Source: Pannonibacter sp. XCT-53 (GTDB lineage Bacteria; Pseudomonadota; Alphaproteobacteria; Rhizobiales; Stappiaceae). From it: a stretch of DNA of 64,000 nucleotides. The DNA lies in assembly GCF_009915765.1 (NCBI RefSeq), contig NZ_JAABLQ010000001.1, positions 2,170,001 through 2,234,000 on the forward strand, in the 5' to 3' direction. The notes beneath the pieces were generated by a model. The model saw nothing but the letters and a program-made list of their open reading frames with translations, was not told the origin of the DNA and did not search any database. The position numbers and the translations under genes are program-made. Positions 28,860 through 36,258 of this stretch are shown piece by piece; the stretch's first letter is position 1, and each line of letters starts with the position of its first letter.

Positions 28860-29150
28860 TGGCTTGGAACTGGAACGGTTCCGCACGGCCGGCAATGAAG
28901 TAACAAGTGCCTCTTCAGTAACGTCGGGATGTGGAAACCCGACAGAGACCAAAAAAGCCCTCTTACGTCGTTGCTTTAAGCCGTCCGGTTTTGCCGATCC
29001 CCCGAAAGAGCGTGGTGGGGTGTGCGATCGGCTGCCACTGAAATTCTTGGACGACCACGGGCACGTGCGAATTTGGGCAGGACCTAAATGGATCCATTCG
29101 CCGTCATGATCAAGCGGTTTTTTGGCCTCTGCGCATAAAAAATTCACCCC
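28860..29150 (-). ncRNA. Candidate speF-type leader RNA upstream of ornithine decarboxylase
   Basis: The 440 bases before the decarboxylase ATG contain no gene, are less GC-rich than their surroundings, and read on the minus strand as a structured leader. GTCGGG...CCCGAC forms a hairpin (about 28925-28946), GAAG...CTTC another (28896-28916). A T-rich GGGCTTTTTTGG and conserved-looking A-rich loops precede them. Established knowledge: a speF RNA motif was found by comparative genomics upstream of ornithine decarboxylase genes in alphaproteobacteria. Position and gene fit, but I could not align it to the covariance model, so the limits are approximate. Confidence 0.5.
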
Positions 29151-29194
29151 CGCGCAGTGCCTTGAGATTCATCATTAATCCGCAGGTTTCCGCG

Positions 29195-29254
29195 GGCCAG
29201 GCGCTTGGCCAGACACCGGGCCAGACACTGGGCCAGACACTGGGCCTGACCCCG
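29195..29254. repeat. Perfectly phased 12-bp tandem repeat, five units
   Basis: Five units of exactly 12 bp begin at 29195, 29207, 29219, 29231 and 29243. Units 3 and 4 are identical (GGCCAGACACTG), unit 2 differs at one base, and units 1 and 5 are more degenerate. The array lies between the ODC leader and the EF-hand gene and is not coding. Confidence 0.88.
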
Positions 29255-29267
29255 GACCTCACGGCAT

Positions 29268-29293
29268 GAGGGACCGCGCAGGCGCGGTCCCTC
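29268..29293. repeat. Perfect 26-bp palindromic hairpin
   Basis: GAGGGACCGCGC (29268-29279), a two-base AG spacer, then GCGCGGTCCCTC (29282-29293). It stands downstream of the EF-hand gene (minus strand) but no T run follows on either strand, so it could be a weak terminator or an mRNA 3'-end stabiliser. Confidence 0.75.
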
Positions 29294-29352
29294 CCGTTCC
29301 GGCCATCCGCGGCCGGTTGGGGGCATGGAGCGGCGGATGGCCGGGGCCAGGC

Positions 29353-30327
29353 TCAGTTGTCGACCGTGTCCTGTCCGCCGCGCCCGGGGCGATGCGGCCC
29401 CTTGCCGTCATGACCGGGCCCGCTCTCGCCGGCCTGCGCATGGTGTCGGCCATTGCCGCGCTCATCCTTGCCGTGGCGCCCGTCCCGCTTCATCTTGCGG
29501 AAGTCGGCGCGGGTCACGACGCCGTCCTCGTTGGCGTCCAGCGCGCGCACCAGACCGGCGGTGCGGGTGGCGTTCTCCTCCGCGGTGATGGCCAGGTCGC
29601 CATTGGCATCCAGATCCTGGAACATGCGCACCAGACGCGGTTCGCCGAGGTCGGCGAAGATCACTCCGAAGCCGGTCAGGTCGAAGGCGCCGGATCCGGC
29701 CGGATCGGCCTTGGCGAACAGCTCGCCGCGCACCCGGTCGAATTCCTCGCGGCTGACCTTGCCGTCCGCGTCCGTGTCGAACCGGTCGAACAGGCCGGCC
29801 ATCATCGGGCCGCCGGCGCCGCGTCCCATCATGCCACCCCGGTCATGACCACGATCAGGGCCGCGTCCACGCGCGTCATCTGCCTCGCCGCCGCCGCGCG
29901 GGCCCATCGGCACCATCGCCAGCGTGCCATCGTCGTCGCGGTCGAGACGGGCAAAGAGGCGGGCCGACAGGGTGTCGAATTCCTCGCGCGTCACCTTGCC
30001 GTCGCCGTCGCGGTCGAGGCGCTGGAACGCGCGGATGCGCATCGGCTCGGCCTCCACGAGCCGGAACGCCCGGAACTCGTCGAGCGTCACCTTGCCGTCG
30101 GTGTTGGCATCGGCGCGGGTGAAGCGGTCGGTCGCGGCCCTGGACACCTCGTCCTGGGTCAGGGCGCCGTCCTTGTCGAGGTCGAACTGCTCCAGCATCA
30201 TGCGGGGGCCGCCCCGGTCCCTGCCACCCCAGCCCATGCCGCCGTCATCGGCCAGCACCGCGCCGGCAGCCACGAGGGTGAGGGTGGCAGCGACAGAGGC
30301 AAGGGCAATCGTCCTGAGCGTCTTCAT
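29353..30327 (-). CDS. Periplasmic multi-EF-hand protein
   Basis: This 324-aa exported protein (signal peptide TIALASVAATLTLVAAGAVLA) carries up to seven EF-hand-like calcium loops: DLDKDGALTQDE, DANTDGKVTLDE, DRDGDGKVTREE, DRDDDGTLAMV (degenerate), DTDADGKVSREE, DANGDLAITAEE (degenerate) and DANEDGVVTRAD. A Gly/Arg/Asp-rich linker (about 140-170) and a His/Gly-rich C-terminal tail are low complexity. It probably binds calcium in the periplasm. Divergent from an OmpR/EnvZ-type pair whose product may control it. A 33-bp dyad at 30346-30378 lies just before its start. Confidence 0.9.
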   Translation of the reverse strand: MKTLRTIALASVAATLTLVAAGAVLADDGGMGWGGRDRGGPRMMLEQFDLDKDGALTQDEVSRAATDRFTRADANTDGKVTLDEFRAFRLVEAEPMRIRAFQRLDRDGDGKVTREEFDTLSARLFARLDRDDDGTLAMVPMGPRGGGEADDARGRGPDRGHDRGGMMGRGAGGPMMAGLFDRFDTDADGKVSREEFDRVRGELFAKADPAGSGAFDLTGFGVIFADLGEPRLVRMFQDLDANGDLAITAEENATRTAGLVRALDANEDGVVTRADFRKMKRDGRHGKDERGNGRHHAQAGESGPGHDGKGPHRPGRGGQDTVDN

Positions 30328-30345
30328 GCAACGTCTCCTTCATGA

Positions 30346-30378
30346 GGGTCAGCAAGCCGTCGTTGCTTGCGATGACCC
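30346..30378. promoter_or_regulatory. Dyad upstream of the EF-hand gene
   Basis: GGGTCAGCAAGC (30346-30357) and GCTTGC-GA-TGACCC (30365-30378) form an interrupted inverted repeat around a seven-base spacer, 19-51 bases upstream of the EF-hand start on its coding strand. It may be an operator (possibly for the adjacent response regulator) or a 5' leader hairpin. The intergenic region otherwise contains spaced TGT boxes near 30427-30475 and the 14-bp repeats described separately. Confidence 0.5.
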
Positions 30379-30594
30379 GACCATAGACCCGGCCCCCGCG
30401 CCGAATTAGGACCGGAACCGGACGCAAGTGTCGCCAGCTGTGACGTGTCCGGCCGGTTGCGACAGGCTGTTACACTTTGCCCTCCCGCCCGCCGGCATTT
30501 GGGATTACCTAGGATCGGGACAGGTGCCGCCGGCCGGCCCGGGAGGCAGGGGCCGCGCCGGCATCTGGGCAAGGACAGGACCGCGAGGCCCTGC

Positions 30595-30650
30595 CGATGA
30601 GGACAGGCGATCGAGGACAGGCCTGCGAGAACAGGCCCGTGAGGACATGA
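30595..30650 (+). repeat. 14-bp tandem repeat carrying the response-regulator start site
   Basis: Four consecutive 14-bp units start at 30595, 30609, 30623 and 30637 with consensus xxxxGAGGACAGGC. In the last unit the core reads GAGGACATGA: GAGG is the only Shine-Dalgarno-like element and ATG (30647) is the start codon of the regulator. The repeat therefore places copies of the same GAGGACA element in phase upstream of the true start. Confidence 0.75.
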
Positions 30651-31372
30651 CAGAACCAAGCCCCCATATCCTCGTGGTCGACGATCACCGCGACATCCGC
30701 GAGACGCTGGCGCGCTATCTGGTCAAGAACGGCTACCGGGCGAGCACGGCCGAGAATGCCGCCCAGGCGCGCAAGGCCCTCAAGGCGGCGGTCATCGACC
30801 TCATCGTCCTCGACGTGATGATGCCGGGAGAAGACGGCCTGTCGCTGTGCCGGTCGCTGGTGGAGGGCGATGCCCCGCCGATCATCCTGCTGACGGCCAT
30901 GGCCGAGGACACCGACCGCATCATCGGCCTGGAAATCGGCGCCGACGACTACGTGACCAAACCCTTCAACCCGCGCGAACTGCTGGCCCGCATCAAGGCC
31001 GTGCTGCGGCGGACGGCGAGCGTGCCGAAGACCCGCGATCCGCTGGAGCAGGAGCGGCTTGCCTTCGAGGGGTTCACCGTCGATGTGGTGCGCCGCGAGC
31101 TGCGCGACGGCACGGGCACGCTCGTGCCGCTGTCCAGTGGCGAGTTCCAGCTGCTCTGCGCCTTTCTGAAACGCCCGCGCCTCGTGCTCACCCGTGACCA
31201 GCTGATGGACCTGACGAGCGGTCGCACGCCAGGCCTGTTCGACCGCGCCATCGACAACCAGGTCAGCCGGCTGCGCCGCAAGATCGAGCCGGATCCGCGG
31301 GAGCCGCGCTTCATCAAGACGGTCTGGGGCGGCGGCTACATGTTCACCCCCGACGTGCAGGCCCTGCCATGA
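30647..31372 (+). CDS. OmpR-family response regulator
   Basis: This 241-aa regulator has a receiver domain with the acidic pair DD at residues 12-13, phospho-acceptor Asp56 in LIVLDVMMPGEDG, Thr in LLTAMAEDTD and Lys in DDYVTKPFNPREL. A winged-helix domain follows (RRELRDGTG, LSSGEFQLL, DNQVSRLRRKIE, TVWGGGYMF). It controls transcription after phosphorylation by the kinase encoded immediately downstream (ATGA overlap at 31369-31372). The start is discussed under the 14-bp repeat. The divergent EF-hand gene is a likely target (inference). Confidence 0.95.
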   Translation: MTEPSPHILVVDDHRDIRETLARYLVKNGYRASTAENAAQARKALKAAVIDLIVLDVMMPGEDGLSLCRSLVEGDAPPIILLTAMAEDTDRIIGLEIGADDYVTKPFNPRELLARIKAVLRRTASVPKTRDPLEQERLAFEGFTVDVVRRELRDGTGTLVPLSSGEFQLLCAFLKRPRLVLTRDQLMDLTSGRTPGLFDRAIDNQVSRLRRKIEPDPREPRFIKTVWGGGYMFTPDVQALP

Positions 31373-32889
31373 GCGGCCGCCGCCTGCCCCGGCTGCGGTT
31401 GCGGCTTTTGCCACGCAGCCTCGGGGGACAGCTGATCGCGTTGCTGCTGCTGGCGCTGGTGGCCAGCCAGGGCGTCGCCCTGTGGCTGCTGGCCGGCGAG
31501 CGGCGGGTGGCGATCTACGAGGCCATCGGCGACGGGGTGATCCTGCGGTCGGCCTCGCTGCTGCCGCTGCTGGAGGGGGCGGATGCGCCCATGCGCGACC
31601 AGATCCTACGGGCGACCAGCACGCCGGTGACCCGGTTCTGGGTTGCGCCCACGCCGCTCGTGGACCGCCCCGGCGCCTCCGCACCGGAGCGGCGGCTGGA
31701 GGATGCGCTGGTCGAGGAGCTGGGGGCCGGCCGGGACATCCGGGTCGAGCTGATCGGCCGGGACAAGCCGGACGGGCGCCCGCGGCCGCAACCGGCGCGC
31801 GACGACGACGGCAGCGATCCGGGGCGGACGCCGGACCAGGGGCCAGACCGGGGACCAGACCGGCGGGCCGAGGACGGCAGGGCCGGCGCCGAGCAGAGCC
31901 GGCTGGAGCGGCAGCGCGAGCAGGAGGACCGCGCGTCCGAACGGATGCGGCGTACCTTGCTGGCGCTGAACTTCTCCGTCCGGCTCGGCGACGGCACCTG
32001 GCTCAATGTCACGGCGAACCACAGGCCGCCGCCGACCGCCGCCTTCCGCACCCTGCTGATCCAGATCGTGCTGATGGCTGCCTCCATCGTGCTGATCATT
32101 GCCGTCACGATCCGCCAGGTCAGCCGTCCCATGCTGGCGCTTGCGGGGGCCGCTGACCGGCTGGGCCGTGGCGAGGCGGTGCCCCCCCTGCCCGTGGCCG
32201 GTCCTGCCGAGGTGCGCCAGACCATCCAGGCCTTCAACGCCATGCAGGAACGGCTCAGCCGGTTCGTCCGCGACCGCACGCGCATGCTTGCCGCGATCAG
32301 CCATGACCTGCGCACGCCGATCACGTCACTGCGCATCCGGGCGGAGTTCATCGAGGACGACGAGGACCGGGAGAAGTTCATTGCCACGCTCGACGAGATG
32401 GCGGCCATGACCGAGGCAACGCTGGCCTTCGCCCGGGACGAAGCCGTGCACGAGCCGCAGGATGCGGTCGATCTGCCCGCCCTGCTCGAGACGCTGGTCG
32501 GCGACCAGGTGGACATGGGCCGCACGGTGCGCCTCGAGACAACGGCGCCGGTCCGCCTTGCCTGCCGTCCGCTCGCCCTGAAGCGGGCCTTGCGCAACCT
32601 CATCGAGAATGCCGTGCGCTATGGCGGCGTGGCGCGGATCAGCCAGGGTGCCGGCGAGGGCCACGCGCGCATCGTCATTGACGACGATGGCCCCGGAATC
32701 CCGCCGGACCGGCTCCAGGACGTGTTCGAGCCCTTTGTCCGGCTGGAGACCTCGCGCAGCACCGAGACCGGCGGCATCGGCCTCGGGCTTGCGATCACGC
32801 GCTCGATCATTCATGCCCACGGCGGCACGATCACCCTCGAGAACCGCCCGGGCGGCGGCCTCAGGGCAACGGTGCTGCTGCCACTCTAG
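31369..32889 (+). CDS. EnvZ-type sensor histidine kinase with a charged low-complexity insert
   Basis: This 506-aa inner-membrane kinase has TM1 (about 20-43), a periplasmic domain to about 222, TM2 (about 223-245) and HAMP. The H-box is ISHDLRTPITS, the N-box LKRALRNLIENAVRYGG, G1 DDDGPGIPPDR and G2 GIGLGLAI. Residues about 128-195 of the periplasmic part are an unusual Asp/Arg/Pro/Gly-rich segment (PDQGPDRGPDRR) encoded by GGGCCAGACC-type repeats like those between genes. Overlaps the regulator by four bases, so they form one operon. The stimulus is unknown; divalent cations are one option given the EF-hand neighbour. Confidence 0.93.
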   Translation: MSGRRLPRLRLRLLPRSLGGQLIALLLLALVASQGVALWLLAGERRVAIYEAIGDGVILRSASLLPLLEGADAPMRDQILRATSTPVTRFWVAPTPLVDRPGASAPERRLEDALVEELGAGRDIRVELIGRDKPDGRPRPQPARDDDGSDPGRTPDQGPDRGPDRRAEDGRAGAEQSRLERQREQEDRASERMRRTLLALNFSVRLGDGTWLNVTANHRPPPTAAFRTLLIQIVLMAASIVLIIAVTIRQVSRPMLALAGAADRLGRGEAVPPLPVAGPAEVRQTIQAFNAMQERLSRFVRDRTRMLAAISHDLRTPITSLRIRAEFIEDDEDREKFIATLDEMAAMTEATLAFARDEAVHEPQDAVDLPALLETLVGDQVDMGRTVRLETTAPVRLACRPLALKRALRNLIENAVRYGGVARISQGAGEGHARIVIDDDGPGIPPDRLQDVFEPFVRLETSRSTETGGIGLGLAITRSIIHAHGGTITLENRPGGGLRATVLLPL

Positions 32890-33026
32890 CCCGCAGGCCT
32901 GCGGCCGCGCGCCCGGCCGCCGGCTGCGACCATCAGGGGCTGCGACCGTCCGGGGGTGCCGCTAGCCGGAGCTGCCAGTGGCCGGGGCTGCACCTGGCCC
33001 GGCCCGCGAGCCGGACGGTGCCCGGA

Positions 33027-33422
33027 CTACCCCTTGGCCGGGCCGTCCTCGACCGGCTCCAGCCAGTGCGCCGTCACGCCGCCCTCGGCCTCCTGGATCG
33101 CCAGATGGGTCATGGCCGAATGCGGGGCCGCCCCGTGCCAGTGCTCGATCCCGGGCGGGAAGAAGGCCGTGTCGCCGGGGCGAAGCTCGACGACGGCCTC
33201 CCCGCGCACTTGCGCCAGGCAGAGGCCGGACATGATGTGGATCGTCTGGCCATGGGGATGCGTGTGCCAGTGCGTGCGGGCTCCCGGCTCGAACTGCACC
33301 AGAAGTGCCGCCGCACGCGCCGACCCCTCCGGCTCGGCGATCACGTCCTGCCAGACCGTGCCGGTGAAATAGTCGGGATTGGCACGCCGCGTCGGGCGGC
33401 TGCCGGCCTTGTGGATGCGCAT
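33027..33422 (-). CDS. Small single-domain cupin protein
   Basis: This 131-aa cytosolic cupin has motif 1 around RTHWHTHPHGQTIHIMSG, with metal-binding His residues and a glutamine in the usual Glu position, and motif 2 around PGDTAFFPPGIEHWHGAAPH. It resembles the carboxymuconolactone-decarboxylase-associated and YgiD/COG1917 cupins that often bind manganese or nickel. GAGCGAGG precedes ATG 33422. It stands alone, converging on the histidine kinase gene, and 153 bases separate it from the exchanger gene. The substrate is not predictable. Confidence 0.88.
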   Translation of the reverse strand: MRIHKAGSRPTRRANPDYFTGTVWQDVIAEPEGSARAAALLVQFEPGARTHWHTHPHGQTIHIMSGLCLAQVRGEAVVELRPGDTAFFPPGIEHWHGAAPHSAMTHLAIQEAEGGVTAHWLEPVEDGPAKG

Positions 33423-33575
33423 CGGGAACCTCGCTCGGGGTTGCTGCGGTCGGGTGCTGCCGGATCGAAGCGCAGGTTGCCGGCAACTTCAAGCTCTGCC
33501 GGAACCGGAGCGGGCGTCGGCGGACGATCCGCGAGTCCCGTCAGAGACTTGCAGCCGCCCGCTGCGGCAGCCTGT

Positions 33576-36161
33576 TCACGCTTGCGGCGACGGGGCCACC
33601 GCAGGCGGCGTGCCGCCGGCGCCCTCATGTGCCGCTTCAAGGGCCTCATGCGCTGCCTTCTCCGCGAAGGCGGCCGCTTCGGCCGCGTTGAGGCCAAGGC
33701 GCGTCTGGGCGAGATGCTCCACATGCGCCTTGAGTTCGGGGGAGGTGCGGATCAGGTTGCGGAAATCGGCGGCCGACAGGACAAGCAGCGTGCAGTATCC
33801 GAGCGCGACGACGTCGGCGCTGCGCGGCTGCCCGGTCAGCAGGGCCATTTCGCCGACCACGTCGCCGCGGCCCATGCGATGGACGCCGAAGGCGGTCCTG
33901 ACCTCTGCCGCGCCGGAGGAGATGAAATAGGCCGCGTCGCCCTTCTCTCCCTTGCGGATGACATGCTCGCCCGGCAGCACGAACACCGGCTGCAGCAGCC
34001 GCGAGATCCGCTCGCGCTGGCTGTCGGGCAAGGTGGCGAACAGCGGGTTGGACGCGATCAGGTCCTGTTTCTTCAGGCCGAGGTCGATGTGCGGCCGCTG
34101 CCGGGTCTCGCCCATCTTCACCGCCAGCTCCCGCTTCAGGTCGTTGTACAGCTCCGAGGCGATCAGCCGCTGCGCAAAGGCTTCGGCATAGGCGGTCTCT
34201 TCCATGCGTTCGCCGGTGCGGCGCAGGAACTCCAGCTCGAGCGCGTCGGCGTAGTCGGGATATTGCAGCCGCAGCGCGTCCAGCTGCTGCAGCACGTCAT
34301 CCTTCCGCCCTTCCAGCGTCTCGTGCAGGATCATCGACACCCGGTCGCCGACCATCGGGCGGATGCGCTTGACGTTGAACAGGATCAGCTCGTTCAGCAC
34401 GATCCGGGTCAGGAGCAGCCGCTCGAAGCGGTCGGCCACGGCGCGCCCGAGCAGGGCATCCGTCCTGAGACGGCGGAACACCCACTGGGCGAAGCGGAAG
34501 CCTGCATCAAAGGCGACGATGCGGCGGGCGGCGCGGTTGTAGCCGGCGCGTCCCCGCGTGCGGGCGGTGTCGGCGATCTCCCCGACGATGGCCAGATGGG
34601 CGGAGATGGTGCGGTTGGACACCGTGTTCTCGCGGAAATGATGCAGCACCAGCACCCGTTCCCGGTCGGCGAGCGCGATCAGCCCGAGCTGGACGCGCTC
34701 CTTGTCCATGATGTCCTCGGCAATCGCATTGGCGGCGGCCACTTCCGCCGTGCGGGCGTCGTAGCCCGCGCGCACCTTCTGCGTCACGTCCGGCGAGATC
34801 GCGTAGGCCGAGGCCATCTGGTCGACACTGTCGCGGACATCGGACAGCACAAGCGCCTGGAACTGGTTTCGCAGGGCCTCATCCAGCGGCGAGAGGTTGT
34901 TCAGCTTCAACAGCTTGATCAGCGGCTTCAGGGTCGTGCCATAGACCAGCAGCGTGAACAGGACGAAGCCCGTGGCCTGGACGGCGACGAAATGCTGGAC
35001 GTCCTCGGGAATGTTGCGGTGCTCGGTGACGGAGAGGGCCAGCGTCAGGGTCACAGCCCCGCGCATGCCGCCCCACAGGATCACGGTCTTGTACTTGGTG
35101 TTGACCCTTTCCCCCAGGCGCATGACGCCGAGCAGCGGCAGGAGACCGAAGATCACCACCGCACGGCCGACAAAGGCAGCAAGGATCAGCACCACCAGCA
35201 GCAACGCGTCGAGCGGCCGGAACCCGTCCAGCATCTCCGGGATCAGGATCGAGGCGATGATGAAGATGAGCGAGCTGGCCCAGAAGGCAATCTGCTCCCA
35301 GACGTCATGCAGGTAGGACCAGGCATCGGGGGTGACGCGCGCCGGGCCGTAGAGGTTGAACATGATGCCGCTGGAGACGACCGCCACGACCGCCGAGACG
35401 CCGATCACCTGTTCGCTGAGCACATAGACGAGATAGGGCAAGGCAACGGAAAACGTCACCTGGGCAAGCTTGTGGTCGCGCATCATCGGCAGCACGCCCA
35501 CCGCCAGCCGGCCTGCGAGGAGGCCGAAGGCGAGGCCGCCGACGAAGGACCTGAGGAAGGTCAGGAGTGCGGCGGAGGCCTCCGGCGCCTGGGCCCCGGT
35601 GAGCATGCCGAACAGGATGACGAAGAGCACGATGGCGGCCGCGTCATTCAGCAGGCTCTCGCCTTCCACCAGCCGCCCCAGCCGGGCCGGCGCGCCGATG
35701 TCGCGGAAGATCGACACCACCGCAACCGGATCGGTGGTGGCCACGATGGCGCCGAGCAGCAGGCAGGCGACCAGCGACACGCCCGCCAGAGGATAGAGCG
35801 CAAAGCCGATGAAGGCCGTCGCCACGAGCACCGCAACGACGGCAAGAACCAGAATCGGACCAATGTCTTCAAAGATCCGGCGCATCTCCAGCGTCAAGGT
35901 CGTCTGGAAGAGGAGAAGCGGCAGGAAGACGTAGAGGATCGTCTCGGAATCGATTGGCGGATCGACGAAAACCTGCGCCAGCGCGTTGAGCGCATCCGTC
36001 TGCGGCGTGTAGAGCAGCCAGGCAGCCATGGCGCCCAGCAAGGCGCCGACAGCCGCCAGCAGCACGCTCGGTGCAAGGTCGAGCCGCCGCGCCAGGGGCT
36101 GCAGCAGCGCGATCACGATGAGCAGGACCGCGAAGGCGGCGATGACGACCGGTGTGTGCAT
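33576..36161 (-). CDS. Na+/H+ exchanger (CPA1) fused to a cyclic-nucleotide-binding domain
   Basis: This 861-aa protein has an N-terminal CPA1/NHE transporter (residues 1-425, about 12 helices, with ATTDPVAVVSIFRD and VEGESLLNDAAAIVLF, the cation-site region). A helical cytoplasmic stretch of 270 residues follows. A cNMP-binding domain (about 695-800) then carries the phosphate-binding cassette GEMALLTGQPRSADV, including the key Glu and Arg. The domain order resembles animal sperm NHE (SLC9C) but no voltage-sensor S1-S4 block is visible between the parts. cAMP or cGMP from the class III cyclases in this window could gate it (inference). Start ATG 36161. The C-terminal Ala/Glu tail is low complexity. 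Confidence 0.92.
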   Translation of the reverse strand: MHTPVVIAAFAVLLIVIALLQPLARRLDLAPSVLLAAVGALLGAMAAWLLYTPQTDALNALAQVFVDPPIDSETILYVFLPLLLFQTTLTLEMRRIFEDIGPILVLAVVAVLVATAFIGFALYPLAGVSLVACLLLGAIVATTDPVAVVSIFRDIGAPARLGRLVEGESLLNDAAAIVLFVILFGMLTGAQAPEASAALLTFLRSFVGGLAFGLLAGRLAVGVLPMMRDHKLAQVTFSVALPYLVYVLSEQVIGVSAVVAVVSSGIMFNLYGPARVTPDAWSYLHDVWEQIAFWASSLIFIIASILIPEMLDGFRPLDALLLVVLILAAFVGRAVVIFGLLPLLGVMRLGERVNTKYKTVILWGGMRGAVTLTLALSVTEHRNIPEDVQHFVAVQATGFVLFTLLVYGTTLKPLIKLLKLNNLSPLDEALRNQFQALVLSDVRDSVDQMASAYAISPDVTQKVRAGYDARTAEVAAANAIAEDIMDKERVQLGLIALADRERVLVLHHFRENTVSNRTISAHLAIVGEIADTARTRGRAGYNRAARRIVAFDAGFRFAQWVFRRLRTDALLGRAVADRFERLLLTRIVLNELILFNVKRIRPMVGDRVSMILHETLEGRKDDVLQQLDALRLQYPDYADALELEFLRRTGERMEETAYAEAFAQRLIASELYNDLKRELAVKMGETRQRPHIDLGLKKQDLIASNPLFATLPDSQRERISRLLQPVFVLPGEHVIRKGEKGDAAYFISSGAAEVRTAFGVHRMGRGDVVGEMALLTGQPRSADVVALGYCTLLVLSAADFRNLIRTSPELKAHVEHLAQTRLGLNAAEAAAFAEKAAHEALEAAHEGAGGTPPAVAPSPQA

Positions 36162-36258
36162 GGCGCCGTACGTCCAGTGCCATGTGGCAGCGATTGGGTG
36201 GTTCGGGCAGGCTTGCCTCCGGATCTTTTAGCTTCACGATCCGTTGAAAGACAAGGAA

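Noticed and set aside
28833..29147. 104-codon minus-strand frame in the ODC leader
   Set aside because: GTG start without Shine-Dalgarno and an unremarkable product; the region is better read as a structured leader. A shorter leader peptide was not excluded.
29195..29254. Possible CRISPR array
   Set aside because: Direct units of 12 bp without spacers; no cas genes. It is a plain tandem repeat.
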